Assembly: GCA_963585895.1 (NCBI GenBank)
Contig: OY757921.1
Coordinates: 85,875,677-85,939,676, forward strand
Direction of reading: 5' to 3'
Source: Sepioteuthis lessoniana
Taxonomy: Eukaryota; Mollusca; Cephalopoda; Myopsida; Loliginidae
Length of the DNA: 64,000 bases
In this document: positions 9,916 to 18,044 of the stretch, piece by piece
How positions within the stretch are numbered: the stretch's first letter is position 1
How the letters are laid out: each line of letters starts with the position of its first letter
Notes under the pieces: generated by a model
Database searches by the model: none
What the model was told of the DNA's origin: nothing
The model's input: only the letters and a program-made list of their open reading frames with translations
Position numbers and translations under genes: made by a program

Positions 9916-10525
9916 GAATGTATTTACCCAACCCCTTAACACGGGTAAAATGTGACACAAGGTCAATTTTTAGATGGATTTTAACAGATTTTAATTCAGA
10001 GTTTCCTTCGCCTCGACTGGTTTCCAAACCAAAAGAACTTCGTCTATCCTACTATTTACCCATAATTAGAGGGAGAATAATTGGATTCATGTCTTTACCT
10101 TAGACATTAGCACTATGTTGATTGTAATCAGCCTCGTCAAGGTTTGAACTCGTATCGCCATGTCTATCTTCATAAGACGATCCTATTTACCCAACCCCTC
10201 CGCTCGGGCAGGATATGACACAAGGTCAATTTTTTAAGTGGAGTTTAGCAGGTTTGAATTCAGAGTTTTCCTTCTCCTAGACTAGTTGCCTCACCAAGGC
10301 TGAAGAATCTAGTCTGCCCTACTATTTACCCATAGCTGGAGGGAGAATAATTGGATTCATACCTTTCCCAAGGGTATTAGTGCTATGTGAAATGCAATCA
10401 GTCTCGTCCAGAAATTGAACTTATATCGCCGTGTCCATATTCTGTAACGATAACCATTACACCACGGGCACATCCACATCTTCATAAGACGATACCCGTT
10501 ACATCATAGGCGCCTCCAATAGAAT
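9916..10525 (-). repeat. SINE-B, outer copy interrupted by a second SINE-B
   Basis: The minus-strand SINE-B runs from its 3' end near 9920 to about 10181 and resumes at 10478-10525, where the head CACCTATGATGTAACGGG(T) lies. The interruption is another SINE-B bounded by a 16-bp direct repeat. The outer copy is clearly the older and more diverged one. Confidence 0.8.
10182..10477 (-). repeat. SINE-B, inner nested copy
   Basis: Nearly consensus SINE-B in reverse: GGGTTGGGTAAATAG end, CCTTTCCCAAGGGTATTAG, head at CATTACACCACGGGCACATC. It is flanked by ATCTTCATAAGACGAT at 10166-10181 and 10478-10493, a perfect 16-bp target-site duplication. Confidence 0.9.
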
Positions 10526-10609
10526 GAGATGTATTTAAGTTAGTGATAATTCATTACTTAGTGTTAGTTTAGAAAGTAAAGACAATTCCAATATTTATAG
10601 AAGAAATAT
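10526..10609. other. no feature
   Basis: Short AT-rich interval. Confidence 0.3.
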
Positions 10610-10947
10610 TGATTACTTCGCTGATTGATTCAATTTTGGTTGGCTCGAAAGTGGTAAAAAAATTGATTATTCATCTATAAAGCTTTTTAACTAAGAAAAT
10701 GTATCTTTAATATTTTTAGAGAGAAAAGATTTCTAAAATTATTTTGGATCTTGATCCTTGAAATTTTTCGAGGCAAATCAAATATGATCGTCAGCGAAGT
10801 ATTTAAAAATTAAGAAAAAAAAAAACAAAAAAAAACAGCATGAATACGCCGACTGGTAAATAAATACAAAAAAATTCAGCTTCTTGAGCCTATTTTTTAA
10901 AGCCCAAAAATTAACTCTTTTTTAGTATAGAAATCGGTATAGTTCCC

Positions 10948-10948
<1 letters not shown>
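10610..10948. repeat. unclassified dispersed repeat, copy 1
   Basis: Shares a run of motifs with 53620-53938: CTAAAATTATTTTGG, TTGAAATTTTTCG, GCCGACTGGTAAATAAATAC, TTCCCATATATAT. Both copies end at a TA microsatellite. No coding capacity, tRNA head or terminal repeats seen. Confidence 0.6.
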
Positions 10949-10987
<39 letters not shown>

Positions 10988-10988
10988 T
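10949..10988. repeat. (TA)n(TG)n microsatellite
   Basis: Simple repeat closing the dispersed repeat copy. Confidence 0.95.
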
Positions 10989-11139
10989 GAAATGATAGAT
11001 TGTACTGAATCTGACCATATGATAGAAATATGTGAAAAACAAAATATTGCGCTTGCGTCTTCGAAACCTGTTTTAAGTATTTGAATTATCTATCCTTTCC
11101 CATATTTCTATCATGTGCGTATATATATATTGTTATCCA
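10989..11139. repeat. short imperfect inverted repeat
   Basis: CATATGATAGAAATATGTG near 11016 is nearly the reverse complement of CCATATTTCTATCATGTG near 11100, about 70 bp apart. Element type unknown. Confidence 0.5.
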
Positions 11140-11440
11140 TAGAAAGATCTGTTTTGTTCTATCACAACTCATCAGTGTAACTAGATGGGCTAAATTCCCG
11201 AAGCTGGGATCGAAACCCGGTTGAATCAAACGCTAATCGAAGATTCTACCACTCAGCCACGAGGAAGCTAGCGCCAGTGAAGTACATTTAAACGGTTATG
11301 AATATCAATTGTTATTGCTTACATATTTCCGCTTAACGGCTACCGATACTCGGTTCATCCGAAGAGCCTTGTATATACGCTAATGGCAACACAATTACTT
11401 CATTTGCTAGAGAACTCAACCCTACAGGGGTAGGGGAGCA
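11140..11440 (-). repeat. SINE-D
   Basis: Minus-strand copy: head CTTCCTCGTGGCTGAGTGGT near 11250-11272, B box GGGTTTCGATCCCAGC, leader on the right (CTCTAGCAAATGAAG reversed) adjoining a CA/TA microsatellite. Confidence 0.75.
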
Positions 11441-11442
11441 CG

Positions 11443-11476
<34 letters not shown>
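11441..11476. repeat. (CA)n(TA)n microsatellite
   Basis: Simple repeat between SINE-D and SINE-A. Confidence 0.95.
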
Positions 11477-11477
11477 G

Positions 11478-11742
11478 AAGTAAAGTTGGAGACCGTTGTC
11501 AAGGGCGACCAGAAGGTTCCCTTTTCAATTGCTACAACACCGAGGTGTACGGGAGGACGCTACTCCTTTCCCTAGATTGATCCACTTCATCTTTGATGCG
11601 TATCTTATATTCCTGAGTGTTAAGCAAGGCAGTATCAAGTACCATTTTTAAAGTATTTGGTATGACTCGACCTGGGATTGAACCCCGGTCTCCTGGACCA
11701 GTGGTGAACACTATACCAACTAGGCTAATGATCCGGTTATAT
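11478..11742 (-). repeat. SINE-A
   Basis: Full-length minus-strand copy with GACCAGAAGGTTCCCTTTT at the left, GGTATGACTCGACCTGG and B box GGATTGAACCCCGG near 11672, and the head at the right (CTAGGCTAATGATCC). Confidence 0.8.
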
Positions 11743-11744
11743 AT

Positions 11745-12141
11745 ACGTATAATCCAAGTAAAAGGAGAGATTTATTGAGAAGCAAAGTCGACACTATAGC
11801 GTTTCGGTTCTAGTGAACCATCATCAGGGCTATCAGAGATGATATCAGTGATGTTAAATCAACGATGGATGTTTAAAAATGCCAAATACAAAAACCCAGG
11901 GAAATATTGTATAAAAAGAAAACAGTTGGCCGTTTAATTTGTGAATCAGCGTTTGTTGTTTCAGATTACGTCATTTGACTTATTAGGCTTATGGTGTAGA
12001 ACTTATGTTCCGTTTTTTCGAATCATAAGGAAGAATAAGAAAGACAAATATAAAAAGAAATAACATAAAATTATGATATATGTGGAATATATTAAAGATG
12101 GAATATATTGTAGCAGTTTAAAATGGATTTTCTCAAGTAAG

Positions 12142-12145
<4 letters not shown>
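11745..12145 (-). mobile_element. Penelope-like element, 5'-truncated 3' end
   Basis: The minus strand opens with IPYLRKSILNCYNIFHL and a stop (about 12145 down to 12090), the C-terminus of the GIY-YIG endonuclease frame seen whole at 14637-14891. It continues through a terminal repeat homologous to both ends of the PLE at 14.3-15.25 kb, including a hammerhead-like motif at 11788-11830. PLEs are reverse-transcriptase elements that insert by target-primed reverse transcription and often carry complex terminal repeats. Only the 3' end remains here. Confidence 0.75.
11788..11830 (-). ncRNA. hammerhead-ribozyme-like motif in a PLE terminal repeat
   Basis: On the minus strand: CTGATGA, one extra T, stem II GGTTC-ACTA-GAACC, GAAA, stem III ACGC-TATA-GTGT with one G-T pair, then a GTC-type cleavage triplet. 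The core CUGANGA...GAAA fits the type I hammerhead consensus. Stem I is weak (GAC against GCC). The extra base between A9 and stem II is atypical and may reduce activity. Confidence 0.55.

Positions 12146-12178
<33 letters not shown>
12146..12178. repeat. (TA)n microsatellite
   Basis: Simple repeat. Confidence 0.95.
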
Positions 12179-12180
<2 letters not shown>

Positions 12181-12655
12181 GATTGAAGGTCAAAGCAGGT
12201 ACAAATGAAACATGAATGGAGAGTAATCAGATTTATTTTATTTTCTAATTTTCCATTCTTTATATTTTTCCATTAGATTAGCCGCCCTTTTTTTTCATTT
12301 TTTTTATCACTTTTTCTCATTATCCGCCTTAAATCCGCTTTTTTTCTTTCTCTCCTTTTTTCTTTCTTCTTTCATTAATTTCATTAATTTATTCATTCAT
12401 ATACACTAATCTACATATGTTATTTGCTGGGTTTTTTATTCAGAGTTTATGCGTTCTTTTTCGCTTTCATTAATTATCTCCTTCATATTTGCTCGTTTTT
12501 TGTTTTGTTTTTTCGTTTCTTATTTTCTTTGTTTCAACATTTTTCTTTCTCGATTCCAACTGACCATCCTTAAATTGATTTCATCAATATCTTCCTTCTT
12601 AGAAATCACTTCTCATTCTCCTCTTTCTCCGGTTACCATCAGTTCTTTCAGGAGG

Positions 12656-12659
<4 letters not shown>
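12179..12659. other. no gene recognised
   Basis: T-rich, low information. The open frame extending from 12449 is mostly pyrimidine-rich sequence running into a microsatellite. Confidence 0.4.
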
Positions 12660-12707
<48 letters not shown>

Positions 12708-12729
12708 ATATATATATATATATATATAC
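12660..12729. repeat. (TC)n(TA)n microsatellite
   Basis: Simple repeat just left of the mariner 5' end. Confidence 0.95.
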
Positions 12730-12752
12730 TATTGCCTTCTATAAGCTTCCAG

Positions 12753-13983
12753 ACATTTTTGTACAGGTATTTAAAACTGTCGTAGACTCTTGAAAATTCT
12801 GTATCTTATTGCTATATATCTTATGAGATGACTGACCAATTATTATGATTTCAGGTTTAAATGAACAGCTACAGTAGGAATTGGAATACACCCTACTAAA
12901 GCCTGATTGTCACTGGTGGTGAATTTCAAAAATGCAATCTTGACGTGAGCACAATTTAGAAGAACTATATGCAATACAATTGTGTTTTAAACTTGGAAAG
13001 ATGCCAAAGAAACGTATGGAATGCTTCAGACTGCTTTTCGACCACCTTGCATGAATTGAGCATGAGTTTTTGAGTGGCATAAGAGATTCAAGGAAGGCAG
13101 GGAGTCTGTGAGGGATGATGAAAGGTGTGGGAGGAGTAAGGAAGTCAATACACCAGAGTTGATTGGCCAAATAAAGAATTTCATGTATAAGGACGGTCGT
13201 GTGTCTATAGAGATAATAAGAGCACAGAAGATTTGCGTGAAGTTTGTGACAAGGGTGCTCAGAGAAGATCAGAAAGAAAGACGTTGTCATGACAGCAGAG
13301 AGATGGTCGAGCTGATCAATTCAGATCCCACAGTTCTTGATGCTCTGGTGACCTGCGATGAAAGCTGGATCTATTGCTATGACCCAGAGACCAAGATACA
13401 GAGTTCCCAGTGGAAGCATGCTGGCTGCCCCAGACCTAAGAAGACCAGACAGAGCAAATCCACCCACAACTTTTCATGATCCCTTTTTTGACAGCACTGG
13501 CATGATCTACAAGTACTGGGTTCCCACTGGACAAACACTCAACAAGGAATACTATGTTGAGTTTTTAAGGGAGTTCAGGAAGAGATTCCTAGGGAAGAGG
13601 CCAGCACTCTTCAAATCGGGTGTGGCACTTCCATCGGGATAATGCACCAGTCCACAACTTCATCTTTCTCTCAGACTATTTGACCAAGATGGACATCAAG
13701 ATACATCCTCATCCTCCCTATTCGCCAGACCTTGCTCCCAGTGACTTTTGGTTACTTCCAAAGCTCAAGGAAAAACTGAGAGGCTATCGTTATGAGTCAA
13801 TTCAGGAGATGAAAGAGGCTGTGACGAAGGTCATTGACACGCTTACACAAGAAGACTTCCATGGGGTCGTCAAGAAGTTGTTGGAAGGGTACAACAAGTG
13901 CATTGCAGCTGGAGGAGATTACTTCGAAGGGTACTAGAGTTTCATGTGTGTACTATCAATATAAGTGCCCATACTAAAAACGT
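12753..13983 (+). pseudogene. mariner transposon with frameshifted DD34D transposase
   Basis: About 1.23 kb, the usual size for mariner. The ends are imperfect inverted repeats (ACATTTTTGTACAGGTAT at 12753; AAGTGCCCATACTAAAAACG near 13964-13983). The transposase, a nuclear cut-and-paste enzyme, is split over three frames: 13108-13479 holds VTCDESWIYCYDPE with the first catalytic Asp; the middle piece reads IYKYWVPTGQTLNKEYYVEF; 13620-13937 holds HRDNAPVH with the second Asp and SPDLAPSDFWLLPKLKE with the third. Thirty-four residues separate the last two Asp, diagnostic of mariner. Upstream of 13108 the N-terminal helix-turn-helix is further decayed. At least two frameshifts and no intact start mean it is dead. 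A shorter relative lies at 39037-39910. Confidence 0.9.
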
Positions 13984-14004
13984 CTGTAAAATCATTGCGT
14001 GCTC

Positions 14005-14262
14005 CTTGTATATAGGCATAATAGGTAGAATGTTTGACAATGGCCCGGAAGACCGGGTTTCAATCACAGGTTAAGTCATACCGAAGACTCAAAAATGGTA
14101 CTTGATGATACCTTGCTTAGCACTCAGCAACGTAAGGTAAGAATTAAGGGTAAGTGGAGAAATCCAGAGTGAGGAGTAGTTCCTTCCCCTATACCTCAGT
14201 GTTGAAGCTATTGAAAAGGGAGCCTTCATGTCTCCTTTGACAACGGTCAGTCAACTCACAAT
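14005..14262 (+). repeat. SINE-A
   Basis: Head ATAGGTAGAATGTTTGACAA, B box GGGTTTCAATCACAGG, then GTCATACCGAAGACTCAAAA, GAAAAGGGAGCCTTC and a (TA)n end. Moderately diverged. Confidence 0.75.
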
Positions 14263-14290
14263 ATATATATATATATATATATATATCTGT
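14259..14290. repeat. (TA)n microsatellite plus G-run
   Basis: Simple repeat followed by nine G. Confidence 0.95.
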
Positions 14291-14299
14291 GGGGGGGGT

Positions 14300-15262
14300 G
14301 AAAGTTGATAACAATTTAATCCAAGTAGAAGGAGAGATTTATTGAGGAGCAAAGTCGTCAATATAGTTCAAGTGAACCATCATCTGGACTATGATGGATG
14401 ATATTAGTGATGCTAATTAATTAAAAATGCAAAATACCAAATTGTATGATAAGAAAAAATTATCCTTTAAATAATGAATCAGCGTTTATTGCTTTATATT
14501 AAGTCATTTAACTTATTAGGAATATTGTGTAGAATTTATGTTCCATTTGTTTATCGAGTAAGAATTCGAATAAACGAAGATAAAAAATTGTAAACTTAAA
14601 TATATTGGTGAAATATCACGGAACCTTCACGTTCGCTTGATAGAACACAAAAGAGACATAAGAATTGGTAACTTAAATAATGTATTATTCCTACAAATTT
14701 CTCAATCTAATCACAACTTCGATTTCAATTCTGTAAAGATGCTCGTTTACATTCATAATAAAAGTCTCAGACGAATTTTCGAAGCCGCTTCTATTTCACT
14801 CTTTAATTTCTTAAATACTCGTCCTGGCTTTCATATTTCTCCTTACTTGAGAAAATCCATTTTAAATATTTACAATATATTCCATCTTTAGTTAATATAT
14901 TCCACATATATCATAATCTAATGCGTTCTCTTTTTATTTTTGTCTTCCTTTTTTTTTCATTCGAAATCTTTCTCGATAAACAAACGCAACATAAGTTCTT
15001 TACAATATTTCTAAAAAGTCAAATGCCATAATTTAAGACAACAATCACTAATTCTCTAATTAAACGGACAACATTTCTTGTTATACAGATTTTTGTATTT
15101 TGCATTTTTAAACATCCATCGTTGATTTAACATCACTAATATCATCCCTCATAGTCCTGACGATGTTTAATTAAAACCAAAATGCTATAGTGTTGACTTT
15201 GCTTCTCAATAAATCTCTCCCTCTACTTGGACCACCTTGTAATCAATTTTTCTTCACATATT
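14300..15262 (+). mobile_element. mini Penelope-like element with inverted terminal repeats
   Basis: A left terminal repeat on the minus strand (about 14305-14560) and a right one on the plus strand (about 14890-15262) enclose a GIY-YIG endonuclease remnant. The repeats match each other in inverted orientation (AAGTAGAAGGAGAGATTTATTG on the left against CAATAAATCTCTCCCTCTAC on the right, plus the ACATCCATCGTTGATTT block). The reverse-transcriptase region is missing, so this is a 5'-truncated copy. Hammerhead motifs in both ends are mutated: the right has CTGACGA with AAAA for GAAA, and the left has lost stem II. Confidence 0.8.
14585..14891 (+). pseudogene. PLE GIY-YIG endonuclease, C-terminal part
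   Basis: The frame reads KYIGETSRNLHVRLIEHKRD at 14592 onward, giving the YIG...R...EHKRD signature of the GIY-YIG nuclease that nicks target DNA for PLE insertion. It continues through FLQISQSNHNFDFNS and LRRIFEAASIS to PYLRKSILNIYNIFHL and a stop at 14889-14891. The catalytic Arg-like position and the later Glu of RRIFEA are present. The upstream GIY half and the reverse transcriptase are gone, so the fragment cannot act alone. A methionine at 14637 is internal to the domain and not a real start. Confidence 0.75.
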
Positions 15263-15286
15263 GTCGGATTACACTCCATTATTTAG

Positions 15287-15289
<3 letters not shown>

Positions 15290-15367
<78 letters not shown>
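15290..15367. repeat. (TA)n(TG)n microsatellite
   Basis: Long simple repeat. The histidine- and tyrosine-rich frames here are artefacts. Confidence 0.97.
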
Positions 15368-15369
<2 letters not shown>

Positions 15370-15545
15370 GAAAAGTAGAAAAAACGAAATATTCCAGATT
15401 TGAGGAATTTATCATCAAAGCTGAGGTGGAACCTTTCGGTGTTTGATGAAACACTTTTCATGAATTTAAAATCCTGAAGAAGGTTATTATAACTGAAACT
15501 TTCAACGTCGACTTTCATAATAAATTTTTAAAATGTAGATTATTT
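15368..15545 (+). mobile_element. second PLE-like terminal repeat fragment
   Basis: Contains CCTGAAGAAGGTTATTATAA then CTGAAAC and AACGTCGACTTTCATAATA: a CUGANGA ... GAAA ... GUC order like the 11.8-kb hammerhead, with a short stem II (GTTA/TAAC). It ends in an AATAAATTT-like stretch. No coding part. Confidence 0.4.
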
Positions 15546-15572
15546 CGTTTTTTCACTTTTCCTTATTTACTT

Positions 15573-15593
15573 CCACACACACACACACACACA
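15573..15593. repeat. (CA)n microsatellite
   Basis: Simple repeat. Confidence 0.9.
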
Positions 15594-15635
15594 GAGTCGC
15601 ACATAAGCATATATTGCTCTAAAGAGTGATGTGAA

Positions 15636-15828
15636 GCCCCCTTGATATAATGGTTAGTGTAGCAGACTATGATATCTTAGTAAGCGAGTTCGAACCCCAG
15701 TCGTGCAATTATATTCAATTTCCGACTATTACTCTCGAGAAAGGAATTAAACCCTTTATTTGTTAGTTTTGCGATGGCATCGGCATTAAATAACCCGCGG
15801 AGATTTATATTCCGATAAACAAAGAAAA
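15636..15828 (+). repeat. SINE-C
   Basis: Head CCCCCTTGATATAATGGTTA, B box GAGTTCGAACCCCAG at 15687-15701, ACTCTCGAGAAAGGAATTAA and a tail CGGCATTAAATAACCCGCGG with matching TTATATTCCG. Confidence 0.75.
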
Positions 15829-16107
15829 AAATGGTTTATTTTGAGATTTTCTAGCTGTTTAAGAATTTTATATCATTTCAAAATCTAATAACTTGAACAA
15901 TTGTCGTTTTAATCATTCAGCTAGAGTAGAATCAACTAACAATCATATCTATTTTCTTTAAATGCATTTTTCTTTTTTAGTGAATGCTATTTCGATTCCT
16001 GTAAAGAAAAAAGCAAACTTAAAATTCTAAGTTGTTTCTACTCATACTGGGAAAAATTGAGATTATTTCAACGAGAATTGGTCATAGATAAATAATCTGA
16101 AATTCCC
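15829..16107. other. no gene recognised
   Basis: AT-rich, nothing assignable. Confidence 0.3.
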
Positions 16108-16226
16108 AGGACATCTGAAATGATATCAGTTTTTTTCTTAAATGCTCAGTAAATCTCAAATGATATCGATTTTTCTGAAACACATTGCGCATCTCAAATG
16201 ATATAAATCTTCTTTTTTTTTAAACA
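16108..16226. repeat. three-copy tandem repeat of about 40 bp
   Basis: The phrase CATCTGAAATGATATCAG, AATCTCAAATGATATCGA, ATCTCAAATGATATAAA recurs three times, each followed by a T-rich run. Confidence 0.6.
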
Positions 16227-16796
16227 CCATGCATTTTAGCTATATTTTCTTCATTTATCAAATCTCTATGTCTCTTTCTCTCGCCTTGTTTTCTAACTCA
16301 CGCCCTCTCTGTATCTTTTCCTTTTCTACCTCAGCTAACACTCAACAATTCTCCAATTATTACCGACTAACTTCATTGAGTTTCCCTTGCTTCATTCAGA
16401 CTTTAATCATATGTTATATCTATTATTTATATTGTCTTCCATTTTCAGAAACAATCTCCATATATATATATATATATGTTTCTCATGTCTTATAACCCTC
16501 CGTTTTCATTCATGCAACTTCTTTATTTTCCATTTTTCTTCCCAATTTCTTTTATTTTCTTTCTGTCTTTTCCATTTACTCCTCTTCTATTTGTTTCCGT
16601 CCTATTCGTTTCTAATTATTCATCCTCCTCGCTCTTTTATCCTCATTCAAAGCGTGCAAAAAAAAAAACCAAAAAACTAAAATACTCAAAAGAAACAAGT
16701 CCCTGATTGAGGATCGGATCAAAGCTAAAAGCTCATTTCATTCGGCAGTTCGCTAGCAAACGGTTTTTATTTTCCGTATTTGTTTCGACCTATTTT
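16227..16796. other. T-rich low-complexity, no gene
   Basis: Pyrimidine-rich plus strand with a short TA run at 16460-16478. Open frames are compositional. Confidence 0.5.
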
Positions 16797-16916
16797 TGTT
16801 GTTGTTGTTGCTGTTTTTGTTGTTGTTGTTGTTGTCTTCTTCTTCTTCTTCTTCTTCTTCTTCTTCTTCTTCTTCTTCTTCTTCTTCTTCTTCTTCTTCT
16901 TCTTCTTCTATTTCTA
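16797..16916. repeat. (GTT)n(CTT)n microsatellite
   Basis: About 120 bp of trinucleotide repeat. On the minus strand it reads as poly-Glu and poly-Asn, which is not a protein. Confidence 0.97.
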
Positions 16917-17423
16917 AAGCGGTGAATGCGTTTACTTTCACTTTCACTTTTGTCAAAAGGCTGAAATAGATTTCTCTTTGTTTATGCTTATTTGTTTCAT
17001 TAATTATTTTGGGAAGATGTAGTTCAGTTCGTTTGCCATTCCAACTCGATGCTTCAAGCATTCATTTTTCTTTTCAATGCTTCTTCCTTAGTCAATGAAC
17101 AACATTATTCATACATATCAGAAAAGAAGTCTGAAGAAAAAAAAAAAAAAAAAGAAACAAAGAAAAGAAAAAGAAAAAATCAGTGTGAACAGATTTTATC
17201 TATTATCAGATTCTTCTTTAAAATATTCTAGGTTTTCATACCATTATTATGGCAATCGTCAATTATCATTACATTCATATTCACCCAATTAGTTTTTAGA
17301 GCCTTTCTTTGTCGATCAAGTGACAACAAATCTGTTACACTCACGTTATCATTTCAATTAGTATGATGATCATTCATTTAACTTATTCTTCCTTCTCTTC
17401 TATTTTACACACCTAGTTCTATT
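16917..17423. other. no gene recognised
   Basis: Includes an A-rich stretch at 17133-17180. Nothing assignable. Confidence 0.3.
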
Positions 17424-17555
17424 TCTTCTTCTTCTTCTTCTTCTTCTTCTTCTTCTTCTTCTTCTTCTTTATTCGTCTTTTCCTGTATTCTTCTTCTTCT
17501 CCTTTTCCAGTTTTTTTTTATCCTTTATTTTTTTTATTTTTTCTCTACTTTTCAT

Positions 17556-17613
<58 letters not shown>
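17424..17613. repeat. (CTT)n and (TTA)n microsatellites
   Basis: CTT run at 17424-17469 and TTA run at 17555-17613. The TTA run may be the 3' tail of a minus-strand RLE-type LINE fragment immediately to the right. Confidence 0.9.
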
Positions 17614-17614
<1 letters not shown>

Positions 17615-17800
17615 AGAAATAGTAGAACCTGCATGATTATTTTTAATGTTTACAAATTTCTTTGCCACAGTAGTCACTTGTGGTTTTAACTGGTGTATGA
17701 GAAGCAGCAAGTCTCCAAAGCTCTCCATCACGCAAGGATTTTTCCCTTTCTCAGCTGAGCTGTGGTCTGGACAGCCTCAATTCTTTCTTGGATTTCGAGG
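17614..17800 (-). pseudogene. possible RLE-type LINE 3' end
   Basis: GGTTTTAACTGGTGTATGAG followed by AGCAGCAAGTCTCC resembles GGTTTAACTGGTGCTCTCTT and GACGGCAAGTCTCC of the clearer copy at 27.15 kb, and a TTA repeat lies on the left as in the other copies. Coding homology is lost. Confidence 0.35.
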
Positions 17801-18044
17801 TCGCTAACTCAATCCTCTTGACTCTCGTGTTTGTTCCTCGTGTTCGGATTATTACTGGAATTAATGTTATCTCTATTTTTTACAACTTCTAAACTCTCAA
17901 ACAAACAAACAAACAAAAGAATTATAATTATGAAGGAAAATAACTGCATACAAATTTCTAGTGACAAACGAAATCTCACCCGAGAAAACTTGCACACGGT
18001 TAAGAAAATGAAACTTCATGAAAGAAACTGAATTTCTACTGATA
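17801..18044. other. no gene recognised
   Basis: No domain or repeat identified. Contains a short (AAAC)n run near 17900. Confidence 0.3.

Noticed and set aside
12753-13983. Domesticated mariner transposase gene
   Set aside because: At least two frameshifts and no open frame covering the three catalytic Asp; terminal repeats still flank it.
16753-17061. Poly-Glu/poly-Asn open frame across the CTT/GTT repeat
   Set aside because: Direct translation of a trinucleotide microsatellite.
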